Below, piece after piece: positions 32,182 to 41,500 of a stretch of DNA of 64,000 bases. The position numbers were made by a program, and so were the translations under genes. The notes under the pieces are model-generated. The model was given only the letters and a program-made list of their open reading frames with translations, did not search any database and was not told the DNA's origin. Numbering within the stretch: the stretch's first letter is position 1; each line of letters starts with the position of its first letter. Origin of the DNA: Nonomuraea thailandensis (lineage in GTDB: Bacteria; Actinomycetota; Actinomycetes; Streptosporangiales; Streptosporangiaceae); assembly GCF_024172165.1 (NCBI RefSeq), contig NZ_JAMZEB010000002.1, positions 4,361,501 to 4,425,500 of the forward strand, read 5' to 3'.

Positions 32182-33819
32182 TCACCCTCCCAGGGCGGGC
32201 ACCAGCGGCGCGGTGCCGCGACGGCCGCCGGTGGAGCCGTCGGGGGCGGGCGCGCCGTAGGTGACCTCGACGCCGCGTTCCCGGGCCGCCCGGACGATCG
32301 CGGGCACGGCGCGCTCGGCGAGCGCGGAGATGGTCATGGCCGGGTTCACCGTCAGCGCGGCCGGGACGGCGGAGCCGTCGGTGACGAAGATCCCCGGGTG
32401 GCCGCGCAGCTCGTGCCGGTCGTCGAGCGCGGAGGTACGCGGGTCGTCGCCGATGCGGCACGAGGCCAGCGGGTGCACCGTGTACGCGCCGACCAGGTCG
32501 TTCGTCCACGGCGTCACGGTGGCCAGGCCGTCGCGCTCCAGGATGTCCCTGCACTCGGCGTCGGCCATCGCCCACGCGGCCTGGGTGTTGAGCGTCGGCT
32601 TGTAGCTGAGCGTGCCGAGGCCGAGCATCTGCTGCGAGAGCCTGTCGGCGTTGCCGCGCGCCGGCGGCGGGCCGAACACGCCCTCGTTGTCGTCCTCGAT
32701 CATCTGGAAGATGATCAGCCACTTCTGCCAGTGGCTCAGCATCTCCTTCTTGTCCAGGCCGAACCAGCGCGGGTCCGGGCCGCCGGGCATCGCGAGGATG
32801 GTGCCGAGCCCCGGCGGGAAGTAGAGCTGTTCCAGGGAGAAACGGGTGTATTCGGGCAGCGAGCCGTCCAGGCGGTCCCAGTTGGCCACCGTGGGGCCCT
32901 TGCCGATCTGGAACGCCGCCGGGTCGAGCTCCAGCCCGAGCACCTCGCGTACCCGCTCCTCGTTCAGCACCGCGGTGTTGAGCCGCTCGCCGTTGCCGGA
33001 GAAGTAGCGGCCCACGGCGTGCGGCATCGGGCCGAGCGCGGCGGCGCTGCGCTGCAGGATGACCGGCGTGGCCGCGGCGCCCGCCGCGAGTACGACGACC
33101 TTGGCGTCGATGCAGCCCTCGCCTGCCGTGATCCGGTAGTCCTCGGCGTCGACGAGCTGGTAGTGCACGCGGTAGCCGCCGTCGGGGCTCTTGGCGATGC
33201 TCTGCACCTCGTGCAGCGGCCGGATCCCGGCCCCGTGCGCGAGCGCGGCCGGCAGGTAGTTGAGCAGGAGCGACTGCTTGGCGTCGAAGCGGCAGCCGGC
33301 CATCATCCAGTTGCAGTTGGTGCAGGCGGCGGTGTCCACGGCGGCGGGCACGGGGTTGGCGGTGCGGCCGGCGTGGCGGCAGGCGGCGGCCCAGAGCCCG
33401 CCGGAGTACGACACGTCGTCCCAGCCCTGCCGGGTGATCGCGATCGACTCGGCCACGCGGTCGTACCAGGGGTCGAGCGAGTCGCGGGTGATCGCCGACG
33501 GCCACATGCGCCGGTTGACGCTGCCGCGGCGCTCGAACACGAAGCGCGGCGCGCGGGGCATCGCGGCGAAGTAGACGACGCTGCCGCCGCCCACGCAGTT
33601 GCCGCCGAGGATGCTCATGCCGTCGCCGACGGTGAAGTCGAAGATGCGCGTGTAGGACGAGCCGAGCTTGAAGTCGTGCTCGTACTCGCCGGTGCTCAGC
33701 CACGGGCCGCGCTCCAGCATGACGACGCGGGCCCCGCCGGCGGCCAGGTGGTAGGCGGTGATCGCGCCGCCGAAGCCGGTGCCGACCACGAGCACGTCGG
33801 TGCGCTCGACGCTGTTCAT
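32182..33819 (-). CDS. GMC-type oxidoreductase
   Basis: 545 residues, FAD-dependent glucose-methanol-choline family. N-terminal VVGTGFGGAITAYHL dinucleotide motif, ERGPWLSTGEYE, LGGNCVGGGSVVYFAAMPR, and the C-terminal block PLASCRIGDDPRTSALDDRHELRGHPGIFVTDGSAVPAALTVNPAMTISALAERA with the active-site histidine region (TVHPLASCR). Closest in style to cholesterol-oxidase-like bacterial GMC enzymes. The ATG overlaps the stop of the DUF5987-like gene (ATGA). GMC-type oxidoreductases are recurring accessory genes of enediyne clusters, so a role in core oxidation is reasonable but unproven. Confidence 0.88.
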   Translation of the reverse strand: MNSVERTDVLVVGTGFGGAITAYHLAAGGARVVMLERGPWLSTGEYEHDFKLGSSYTRIFDFTVGDGMSILGGNCVGGGSVVYFAAMPRAPRFVFERRGSVNRRMWPSAITRDSLDPWYDRVAESIAITRQGWDDVSYSGGLWAAACRHAGRTANPVPAAVDTAACTNCNWMMAGCRFDAKQSLLLNYLPAALAHGAGIRPLHEVQSIAKSPDGGYRVHYQLVDAEDYRITAGEGCIDAKVVVLAAGAAATPVILQRSAAALGPMPHAVGRYFSGNGERLNTAVLNEERVREVLGLELDPAAFQIGKGPTVANWDRLDGSLPEYTRFSLEQLYFPPGLGTILAMPGGPDPRWFGLDKKEMLSHWQKWLIIFQMIEDDNEGVFGPPPARGNADRLSQQMLGLGTLSYKPTLNTQAAWAMADAECRDILERDGLATVTPWTNDLVGAYTVHPLASCRIGDDPRTSALDDRHELRGHPGIFVTDGSAVPAALTVNPAMTISALAERAVPAIVRAARERGVEVTYGAPAPDGSTGGRRGTAPLVPALGG

Positions 33820-34388
33820 GCGGGACTCCCTGTGTCGGTGGTGCCGGGGTGGAGGTCGGCGAGCGGCCTGCCGTACGAGAAGGAGGGGAAGCGCCACAGG
33901 CCGTCGGCGCCCGGCCTGGACAGGCCCATGGAGGTCAGGCCGGGATGCCCGGCGGCCAGCGCGCCGGCCGTGCTCGTGTGCGCGGCGGAGTCGTAGGCCA
34001 TGTAGCAGAACAGGGACAGCAGCACCCACAGCGACTTGTCGGGGTGGCCTGGCGCGGTGAGCACGCGGACGAGGTCGGTGCGCTGCCCGAAGCTGAGCGC
34101 CACGAACGGCGGGACGTCGGCGTCCAGGTCGAGCCCGTGCTGCCCGGCGTGCTCGCGGGCGTGGTCGTTCAGCGCGCGGGCGTAGTCGCCGAGGCTCTGG
34201 CTGATGCCGGTGGCGTCCCAGTGGATCAGCTCCATCGCGCCCGCGGCCACCGCGCCGCCGGTGGTGCTGGCGCCGGCCACCGCCCTGTCCTGGTCGCCGC
34301 GCTTGGCGCCGGGGATGATCGTGTCGGCGAACGCCTCGAGCGTGGTGACGACGCTCGTGTCGTGGTCCGCGGGGAGCTGTGCGCTCAT
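33816..34388 (-). CDS. DUF5987-like protein paired with the GMC oxidoreductase
   Basis: 190 residues, no signal peptide or strong membrane span. It contains TLEAFADTIIPGAKRGDQDRAVAGAS at the start and SLFCYMAYDSAAHTSTAGALAAGHPGLTSMGL near the end, a pattern resembling the small subunit of gluconate-2-dehydrogenase-like GMC partners (ADTIIPG). I place it tentatively in DUF5987. Its stop overlaps the GMC start, so the two probably form a complex. ATG 34388 is preceded by AAGGAAGG; it follows the sigma-factor gene by 10 bases. Confidence 0.7.
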   Translation of the reverse strand: MSAQLPADHDTSVVTTLEAFADTIIPGAKRGDQDRAVAGASTTGGAVAAGAMELIHWDATGISQSLGDYARALNDHAREHAGQHGLDLDADVPPFVALSFGQRTDLVRVLTAPGHPDKSLWVLLSLFCYMAYDSAAHTSTAGALAAGHPGLTSMGLSRPGADGLWRFPSFSYGRPLADLHPGTTDTGSPA

Positions 34389-34398
34389 GGGGCCTTCC

Positions 34399-34902
34399 TT
34401 AGGTGGATGAGGCGTCCAGCGCGTCCCTCAGGGTGTTCAGCGCGCGGACGGTCTGGCTGCGTACCGTGGATGACTCGTTGCCCAGGACCTGCGCGGTCTC
34501 CTCCACGCTGCGGTCCTCCCAGAAGCGCAGGAAGATCGTGGCGCGCTGGCGCGGGCCGAGCCTGGCCAGCGCGTCCCTCAGCACCATGCGCTGGCTCACG
34601 GGGACGTACGGGTCGCGGGCGGCGCCGGCCTCCGGCGGCACGCCGAACAGGACTTCCCTGGTCCATCGCGACGACCTGCGGTCGCTGATGAGCAGCCGGG
34701 TCATGACGCGGCGCGCGTAGGGCGCCATCGTGTCCCGCCGGTCGAGCTCCGGCCAGCGCAGGAAGATCGTCATGAGTGTCCGCTGGACCAGGTCGTCGGC
34801 CTCGTGCCAGTCGTCGGACAGCGCGAAGGCGATCCGCCTCAGCGCGGGCCTGGTCCGCTGGACGAAGCACGTGAATTCGTGTTCGCCCCGCCCTTCGGCC
34901 AT
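34399..34902 (-). CDS. SigE-like ECF RNA polymerase sigma factor
   Basis: 167 residues from ATG 34902 (GGGGGAG upstream). Region 2 (FTCFVQRTRPALRRIAFALSDDWHEADDLVQRTLMTIFLRWPEL) and region 4 (RQRATIFLRFWEDRSVEETAQVLGNESSTVRSQTVRALNTLRDAL) match the SigE-family sigma factors of actinomycetes. No anti-sigma gene is adjacent. As first gene of the sigma-DUF5987-GMC-AhpD-TIGR03084 operon it may control this operon or the cluster. A longer reading to 34968 has no ribosome site. Confidence 0.9.
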   Translation of the reverse strand: MAEGRGEHEFTCFVQRTRPALRRIAFALSDDWHEADDLVQRTLMTIFLRWPELDRRDTMAPYARRVMTRLLISDRRSSRWTREVLFGVPPEAGAARDPYVPVSQRMVLRDALARLGPRQRATIFLRFWEDRSVEETAQVLGNESSTVRSQTVRALNTLRDALDASST

Positions 34903-35342
34903 AATCGCTCCCCCGGTTTTCCCGTCGGTCGATATCCAGAGAATCGATCGGCGTACTATGCGGCACAACCCCTATAGGCGCGCGGCGCGCCCTTATTCGA
35001 GCGGGCACCCCTAATTGCGACGGCTCGACCCCTATTTCCGCGCCGCGGCCGCTTCATTGCGCAGGGGGCGCTCATACGCTCGGGTGATGGGCACCCTGCC
35101 GGGCCGCCACCGCGGCCCTCCCCCGCACTCCGGCCTTCTCCGGCCAGTTGACAACAATCAACAGGATTTTGCAAGGAAAAATCACCGCGAGACACCGGGC
35201 AATGACCCAGCGATTTTCTCGGGAATTATTTCGCGAACCGTGCAGCATTGGCGCGAGCTCAGCGCGTGTACCTCCGAAGAGCATTTATCGACGCGTATCC
35301 GGAATGCACGCCTCACCGGCCGATCCGGAAGCGGGAGGCCAC
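34903..35342. other. AT-richer divergent promoter region
   Basis: 440 bases between the sigma-factor gene and the AraC-type gene. It has a four-site repeat cluster (34968-35035) and, from 35148 (TTGACA) to about 35290, clearly lower GC than the surroundings, as expected for promoter DNA. A TTG-initiated extension of the AraC frame to 35148 runs through it but has no ribosome site, so I regard it as non-coding. Confidence 0.6.
34968..35035. promoter_or_regulatory. Four phased (A/G)CCC(C/T)TAT-like repeats
   Basis: ACCCCTAT at 34968, GCCCTTAT at 34989, ACCCCTAA at 35007 and ACCCCTAT at 35028: spacing 21, 18 and 21 bases, near two helical turns, so most would face the same side of DNA. They lie 66-130 bases upstream of the sigma-factor start; candidate binding array for a regulator. 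Confidence 0.5.
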
Positions 35343-36110
35343 ATGGACGACGTCATTGAACGAGCGGTCATGCGAGTGATCGAGGACATCCAGGTGAACT
35401 TCGGTGAGCAGATCACCATCGACGACATGGCGCACACCGCGATGTTCAGCAAGTTCCACTTCTCGCGGGTCTTCCAGCGGGTCACGGGCCTGTCGCCCGG
35501 CCGGTTCCTGTCGGCGGTGCGGCTGCGCGAGGCCAAGCGGCTGCTCGCCTCGACCTCGCTGAACATCGCCTACATCAGCCACCAGGTCGGCTACTCCAGC
35601 GTCGGCACGTTCAGCAGCCGGTTCACGCGCAGTGTGGGCCTGTCACCCAGCCGGTACCGCCAGGTCCTGAGCGTCCCGCGCAGAAGCGTGGTGGGCGGGG
35701 CGAGCCGGTCGAGCGGCGGCGGCACCGCCACCGTCCACGGCACGGTCACCTCGCCGCTGCCCGACAGGCCGGTCTTCGCGGGCATGTTCGCGGGGCAGCT
35801 CCTGGAGGGCAAGCCGGCCAGCTACACCGTCCTCAACAGTCCCGGCCCGTTCGTCATGGACGACGTGCCGGCCGGCCACTGGTACCTGCTGGCCCAGTCG
35901 GTGGCCGAGGACTGCGACGACGCCGTCAACCTGCCGCCCACCACCGAGGTCTCGCTGTGCGTGGCGCGCCGCGGGCCGATCGCGGTCGGCGAGCACGCCG
36001 GCGCCCAGCGGGCCGACATCACGCTGCGGCCCATGAGCAGCTTCGACCCGCCCCACCTGCTCGCACTTCGCGACGTGCTGTCCGCGTGGAACCAGGAGGG
36101 CGACGGGTGA
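35343..36110 (+). CDS. AraC-type regulator with N-terminal DNA-binding domain
   Basis: 255 residues from ATG 35343 (GGGAGG upstream). The two helix-turn-helix motifs lie at the N-terminus (about 10-105: ITIDDMAHTAMFSKFHFSRVFQRVTGLSPGRFL and NIAYISHQVGYSSVGTFSSRFTRSVGLSPSRYR), the reverse of the usual order. Residues about 130-255 form a domain of beta-strands (GTVTSPLPDRPVFAGMFAG, DDVPAGHWYLLAQSV) that could sense a ligand. It lies between the P450-PKSE operon and the GMC operon, pointing away from the latter. Plausible cluster regulator. Ends in a strong terminator. Confidence 0.88.
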   Translation: MDDVIERAVMRVIEDIQVNFGEQITIDDMAHTAMFSKFHFSRVFQRVTGLSPGRFLSAVRLREAKRLLASTSLNIAYISHQVGYSSVGTFSSRFTRSVGLSPSRYRQVLSVPRRSVVGGASRSSGGGTATVHGTVTSPLPDRPVFAGMFAGQLLEGKPASYTVLNSPGPFVMDDVPAGHWYLLAQSVAEDCDDAVNLPPTTEVSLCVARRGPIAVGEHAGAQRADITLRPMSSFDPPHLLALRDVLSAWNQEGDG

Positions 36111-36129
36111 GAACGATCGCTGACGCGCG

Positions 36130-36171
36130 GGGCCGCGGGCGGTGAGGAGATCACCGCCCGCGGCCCTTTTT
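36130..36171 (+). terminator. Strong intrinsic terminator
   Basis: Perfect 16-bp arms (36130-36145 GGGCCGCGGGCGGTGA; 36151-36166) with loop GGAGA and a TTTTT tail (36167-36171). It separates the AraC-type gene from the convergent P450 gene. Confidence 0.95.
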
Positions 36172-36208
36172 CACGCCGGGTAGGAGCGCGGTCGCGCTCC
36201 CAGAGCAC

Positions 36209-37588
36209 TCAGAGAACGCTGACGGTCATCGGCAGCCCGCCGCGCACCCGCAGCGACAACATCGCCTCGGGCACCGCGGGCCGCCCGGGAAGACCGGTCA
36301 GCCGCAGCTCGCGCGCCACCGAGGCCAGCACGAACACGGCCTCCATCATCCCCAGGTGGCTCCCGACGCAGAACCGCGGCCCGGCGCCGAACGGGATGTA
36401 GGCGTACCGGGGCCGGTCGGAGCGCGCCTCCGGCGCGAACCGCTCGGGATCGAACCGTTCGGGCTCCCGCCAGCAGGCCGGATGCCGGTGCAGCGTGTAC
36501 GGGCTGATCAGCACGTCGGCCCCGGCGGGCACCCGGTACCCGCCCACCTCGTCGCCCGTCACCGCGACGCGGGTCAGCGCCCACACCGGCGGGTAGAGCC
36601 GCATGACCTCCTCCAGCACCATGGTGGTGTAGGTGAGCCTGGGCAGGTCGTCCACCGCCGGCGGCCGGTCCCCCAGCACGGTGACGGCCTCCTCCCGCAG
36701 CCGCTCCCGCACGCCGGGATGGCGGTCGATCAGGTGGAAGGCCCACGACAGCGTGCTGGCCGTGGTCTCGTGCCCCGCCAGCAGGATCGTGATCAGCTCG
36801 GCGCGCAGGCGGTCGCGGGCGGCCCGCGCGTCGGGGGCCTGCCCGGCGGAGGCGATCAGGCGGGACAGCAGGTCGCCCCCGTCGGTCGGATGCCCGATCC
36901 GGTGGGCGACCAGCGCGTCGGCGATCTGGTGCAGCTCGCGGCGTGAGCGGCGGAAGCGCAGGTGCAGCGGGAGCGGCAGCCACAAGGGCGCCGCGCCGAG
37001 CGTGACCATCTCGAACATCGCCTGGTCCTGGACGCCCTCGAAGGCGTGCCCGATGGACTCGTACGCGCCGAGATCGGCTTCCAGCAGCGTCCTGCCGAGC
37101 ACGCCGAGCGTGAGCGCGGTCATCTCGTGCGCCACGTCCACGGGCCCGGCGCCGGCCCGGGCCCGCAGCCGCGCCACGAGCCTGCCCGTCTCCTCGGCGA
37201 TGACCGTGTCCTGCCTGGCCAGCCGCTTGTTCTGGAAGAGCGGCTGGATCGACTTGCGCTGGTCGCGCCACACCTGGCCGTGGCTGGTCAGCAGGCCGTC
37301 GCCGAGGACCCGCCTGGCCTCTGCCAGGCCGAGGCCCTTGCGGTAGCCGGCGTTGTTGTCGGCCAGCACGTGCTTGGCGTGGTCGGGGTGGTTGAACAGG
37401 TAGAGGCTCTTGGGGCCGATGGTGAGCTTCACGGCGTCGCCGTACCTGGACACGGCGCCGGACAACATCCCGAGCCGGTCCGAGACGAGCTGCCTGAACA
37501 GGGCGGGGCCGGCCCACAGCGGCGGGCCGGGCGGCGCGGCACGCACGCGTGCCGGCGCCGCCTGCGGCGGGACCTGGACGACCATCAC
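36209..37588 (-). CDS. Cytochrome P450 of the enediyne cluster
   Basis: 459 residues from GTG 37588 (ATG at 37585 also possible; both overlap the flavin-reductase stop). I-helix AGHETTAS (about 248-255), ExxR in EEVMRLYPPVW (about 305), and the heme-binding FGAGPRFCVGSHL (about 398-410, Cys ligand). It monooxygenates or oxidatively couples a substrate using electrons from ferredoxin/reductase, not encoded nearby. As last gene of the PKSE transcription unit it probably tailors the enediyne core or a pendant group. Confidence 0.93.
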   Translation of the reverse strand: MMVVQVPPQAAPARVRAAPPGPPLWAGPALFRQLVSDRLGMLSGAVSRYGDAVKLTIGPKSLYLFNHPDHAKHVLADNNAGYRKGLGLAEARRVLGDGLLTSHGQVWRDQRKSIQPLFQNKRLARQDTVIAEETGRLVARLRARAGAGPVDVAHEMTALTLGVLGRTLLEADLGAYESIGHAFEGVQDQAMFEMVTLGAAPLWLPLPLHLRFRRSRRELHQIADALVAHRIGHPTDGGDLLSRLIASAGQAPDARAARDRLRAELITILLAGHETTASTLSWAFHLIDRHPGVRERLREEAVTVLGDRPPAVDDLPRLTYTTMVLEEVMRLYPPVWALTRVAVTGDEVGGYRVPAGADVLISPYTLHRHPACWREPERFDPERFAPEARSDRPRYAYIPFGAGPRFCVGSHLGMMEAVFVLASVARELRLTGLPGRPAVPEAMLSLRVRGGLPMTVSVL

Positions 37589-38115
37589 GCCGCTGCCTGT
37601 TCGAGCGAGGCGAACCTGCCCCGGTACACCAGCAGCCCGTCACTGCCGGGGCGCTGCCGCATCGACAGCACCTTGCCGAGGAAGATCGTGTGGTCGCCGC
37701 CGTCGTAGGCGCGCCACAGGTCGCACTCGAAGCACACGGCGGCGTCCGCGATGAGCGGCACGTCCGTGAGCTCGCCCGGCACCACGTCGACCGCGGCGAA
37801 CTGGGCCGCGCCCGTCTCGCGGTAGCGGTTGGCGAAGTGCCTGGCCTCGGTTTCCTGGTGGGCGGCCAGCACCGAGACCCCGAAGAACGAGCTGTCACCG
37901 AGGAAGCGGTGCATCGAGGCCGACTTGGCGACGCAGACCAGCAGCAGCGGCGGGTCGAGCGAGACCGAGGTGAAGGAGTTGGCCGTCATGGCATGAGGGA
38001 CAGGACCGCCCGTCGTCACCACGGTGACGCCGGTGGCGAAGGCGCCGAACGCGTGCCGCAGCGCCGCGCTGTCGGTCACGCTCTCGGTCAGTGCGGTAGA
38101 TGAGGAGACGTGCAC
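37585..38115 (-). CDS. Flavin reductase (enediyne E6-like)
   Basis: 176 residues of the flavin-reductase-like FMN-binding family: HAFGAFATGVTVVTTGG, HAMTANSFTSVSLDPPLLLVCV, FFGVSVLAAHQETEARHFANRYRE and HTIFLGKV. Supplies reduced flavin to flavin-dependent monooxygenases, as SgcE6 does for SgcC. The GTG at 38115 has AGGAGG at the right distance. It lies 21 bases after the thioesterase and overlaps the P450. The likely client in this window is the acyl-CoA-dehydrogenase-fold protein at 19421-20572 or an enzyme outside the window. Confidence 0.9.
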   Translation of the reverse strand: MHVSSSTALTESVTDSAALRHAFGAFATGVTVVTTGGPVPHAMTANSFTSVSLDPPLLLVCVAKSASMHRFLGDSSFFGVSVLAAHQETEARHFANRYRETGAAQFAAVDVVPGELTDVPLIADAAVCFECDLWRAYDGGDHTIFLGKVLSMRQRPGSDGLLVYRGRFASLEQAAA

Positions 38116-38136
38116 GCTGACCTCCTGGATCGGCGT

Positions 38137-38565
38137 CTAGGCTGCGTACGGTTCGAGCGCGCCGACCAGCGCGGGCGGGACCCTGGCCGGTACGGTCCTG
38201 GTGTTCGGCCCCCGCATGCAGGCGACCCGCTGCCGGCCACGCGCGACGAGCAGCTCGCCGTCGCCGGGGCCGACACGCACGTAGTCGAAGCCGAACTCGA
38301 GCTGGGTCTGGGCGAGCTCGATCAGGCGCATCCTGATCGACAGCTCGTCGAAGGCGGTGATCTCGGCGAAGAACTCGCAGTCGACCTTGAGGGTGAACAG
38401 CTTGAGGTCGTCCTGGAGGTCGGCGAGCACCTCGGGTGCGCACTCCTTCAGGAAGATCTCCCTGCATCTGCCCTGCCAGCGCAGGTAGTTGACGTAGTAG
38501 ACGTTGCCCACGAGGTTGGTCTCCTCGAAACCCACCGTGTGGCGATATTCGAAGTACTTCTCCAT
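38137..38565 (-). CDS. Enediyne thioesterase E10 (hotdog fold)
   Basis: 142 residues, 4-hydroxybenzoyl-CoA thioesterase-like hotdog fold. EYRHTVGFEETNLVGNVYYVNYLRWQGRCREIFL is the hallmark N-terminus of the enediyne thioesterases (SgcE10, CalE7, DynE7). It releases the linear polyene from PKSE. It starts 2 bases after the PKSE stop, as in all warhead cassettes. Longer readings through 41229 are shadows of PKSE in another frame. Confidence 0.95.
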   Translation of the reverse strand: MEKYFEYRHTVGFEETNLVGNVYYVNYLRWQGRCREIFLKECAPEVLADLQDDLKLFTLKVDCEFFAEITAFDELSIRMRLIELAQTQLEFGFDYVRVGPGDGELLVARGRQRVACMRGPNTRTVPARVPPALVGALEPYAA

Positions 38566-38567
38566 CG

Positions 38568-41500
38568 TCAGGGCCGCCCTTCGGTGAGAACGGCGAGCAC
38601 GACGGGGTCGTTCAGGCCCCGTACGGTGGTCGCCAGGGTCGCGATGCGGGCGCCCGCCGCGGCCAGCACGATCCAGCCGTCGCCGGCGTCCGCGTGCAGC
38701 TCCGGCGGGTCGGCCGCGGTGAGCTCGGCGCCGCGCAGGCAGGCCACCACCGCGCGGACGCGGGCTTCGGCGACGTCGCCGCTCTCCCCCGCCTGCGCGG
38801 CGATCCGCCCGGCCACCTCGGCGTACGCGGCGGCCTGCTCCTCCGGCACCGCGTGCGCGGGCTCCTGCGCTCCGCCGCCGACCGGCGTGATCGCGCAGGC
38901 CACCGGCTGCGCGCCGGCGACGCAGAGCGTCAGCCCCGGCACGTGGGCCAGCGCGGTGGTGCCGGGAGGTGTGGTGTGCAGGCGCTGCCGGGCGAGGTCG
39001 GTGAGGTCGTCGCCGGGTTCGGCGACGACCGCGACGCTCGCGCCGACCAGGTCGCCGAGCCGCCGCTCGACGTACGGGCCGAGCAGCGGCGCCGCCCACG
39101 GCCCGCGGCCGTCCTGCTTGCGCACGGCCTGCAGGCGCAGCCCCTCCCAGCGCTCGACGAGCTCGCCGGTCTTGGCACGTACCGCGATGTCGTAGACGTA
39201 GGTGTCGCCGTCCCTGCTCCGCTCGGCGGCGCAGTAGCGCACCTCGTCCAGGTCGTCCAGCGCGAGCCCGCCGGGGCGCACCCGGTCGATGCCGGTCGGC
39301 AGCAGCGTGGCGTCGGGCACGCAGACCTGGTTGCCGTGCATCAGCGCGTCCCGCATGCCGGGGTCGCCGAGCAGCAGCCCGCCGGGCAGGTATCCGGCGA
39401 ACCACGAGCCGTCCCGCTCCACCGCCAGGTCGGCGTCCACGTGGCGGGCCGCCGCCCGGTGGTAGCGGCGCAGCCGCTGGAAGCGGGCGCCCTGGAAGAG
39501 CACCTGGCCGTACAGGTCGGTGTCGGGTTCGAGGGCCACCGGCGGCAGCCCGTCCGGGATCTGGCCGGGCGGCCCCTCGGGGCAGGGCCCGGCGTCGAAG
39601 CGGAGCTCGGCGCTGAAGTGGTCCACCTCGAACCCGGTCTCCGCGCTGCGGATGGTGACGGCGACCGTGTCGTCGCCGGTGGCGGCGGCGGCGATCCTGA
39701 GCGCCGTGCTCGCCCCCGGCGGGACGATGATCGGCCGGCTGAAGGCGGCCCGTTCGATGACCGGCGCCTCCTGGCGGCCGGTGGCGGCGCACGCCACCTG
39801 GCTCATGGCCTCCATGCCGATCACGGCCGGGAACAGCAGGTTGCCGTCGAGCAGGTGGTCGGCCAGGTAGAGGTCGGTGCCGGCGTTCAGCTCGACCTCG
39901 CTGACCAGCTCCACCCCGTGGTAGCGGATCAGCGGCGTGCCGACGAAGCGCAGCAGCGGCAGCTCGGGTTCGTCGCGCCTGACGGTGGCGACGCCCTCGG
40001 TGCGCCCGCTGATCACCACGACGCCCTCGACGCCGGGGTCGGTGACGAGCCTGCGCATGATCTCCACGCCCTGATCGACGGGGATCGGCGTGATGCCCTG
40101 CTCGGTGAGCCGGTCCACCACCGACAGCCGCTCGCCCATGCCGACGTCGGACCACACCGACCATTCCAGGCACAGGCACCTGCGGTCCGGGTGGCCCGCT
40201 CCGGCCTCGGCGGTGAGCTCGGCCAGCCACTCGTTGGCGGTGGCGTAGTGCGCCTCGCCCTGCAGGCCCGCCCTGCCGATGATGCTGCCCAGGGTGACCA
40301 GCAGGCGCAGCCGGCCGGGGTCCACCGCGGCGAGCACGTTGCGCAGGCCGTCCACCTTGGGGGCGAACGTGCGGGCGAAGTCGTCCAGGCCGAGCCCGGC
40401 GATGCCGGCGGGGGCGTTGTAGCCGGCGCCGTGCAGGATCGCGGTCACCGGGCCGAGCACCCGCTCGGCCTCCTCGACGGCCTGCCGCACCTGGCCGGCG
40501 TCGGCGGCGTCGGCCCTGACGTAGTGGACGGTCAGGCCGGACTCGGCCATGCGGCGCAGGTTCGCGGCCAGCTCCTCGTCCTGGGCCGGGTCGGAGCGGC
40601 CGAGCAGAGCCAGCTTGGCACCGCCTGCCGTGCCGCCTGCCGCGCCGCCTGCCGCGCCGCCTGCCATGGCGATCGCGCACTCGGCGGTGATGCCCTTGCC
40701 GCCGCCGGTCACGAGCAGCACGTCGTCCGGCGTGAGGGGGTGTTCCTCGCGCTCCTGGCGGGCGGGCATCACGCGCAGGGTGGGGACGCGCCGCACGCCG
40801 CCGGCGTCGTAGCGGACCTCGGAGAAGTCCGAGGTGGCGGCCACCTCGGCGACCACCTTCCCGATCAGCTCCGGCGCCTGCGGCACGTGCACGACGGTAG
40901 TGCGCAGCCCGGGGGCCTCCAGGTGGAGCGTCTTGGCCAGCCCGGCGGCCCCCCTGCCGTGCTGGACCAGGACGAACCGGGTCCCGGGCCCCGCCGCCAG
41001 CGCGGCCTTGGCGCCGAGCAGTGCCTGCTCCAGATCCTCCATCGCGCAGTGCGGCGGTAGGCACACCAGCACACCTGAACCGACCTTCTCCTGTTCGAGC
41101 GCCTCCCGCAGCGGTTGCGCGAAGGCTGAGCCCGCGGGCGCGAACAGCTCCCACCGGCCCTGCTGCTCCTTGGCCACCCGCCGGGGCACCGGCAGCTCGT
41201 CCAGGTCGACGGTGAACGGCCGCACCCACGTGGCCGCGGCGGCGACGCCGCGGGCCCGCTGGTCGCGCGGCTCGGCCGCGAGCCGGTCCAGCGCCTCGCC
41301 GAGCTCGCCCAGGGTGGCGGTGGCCACGTTGGGCAGGTGCACGGCGGGCATGCCGAGGTGCTGGGTGGCCTGGTCGAGGATGTGCATGACGGTGACCGAG
41401 CTCAGGTGCAGCCCGTCCAGCGGCTTGCTGTCCGCGGTGACCAGCTCCAGCGGGAGCTCCACGCGCTCGGCGGCCAGCCGGCGCAGCAGGTCCGTGGTGG

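Noticed and set aside
35148..35342. N-terminal extension of the AraC-type regulator from a TTG
   Set aside because: Sequence is AT-rich, lacks a ribosome site, and the ATG at 35343 has a good one.
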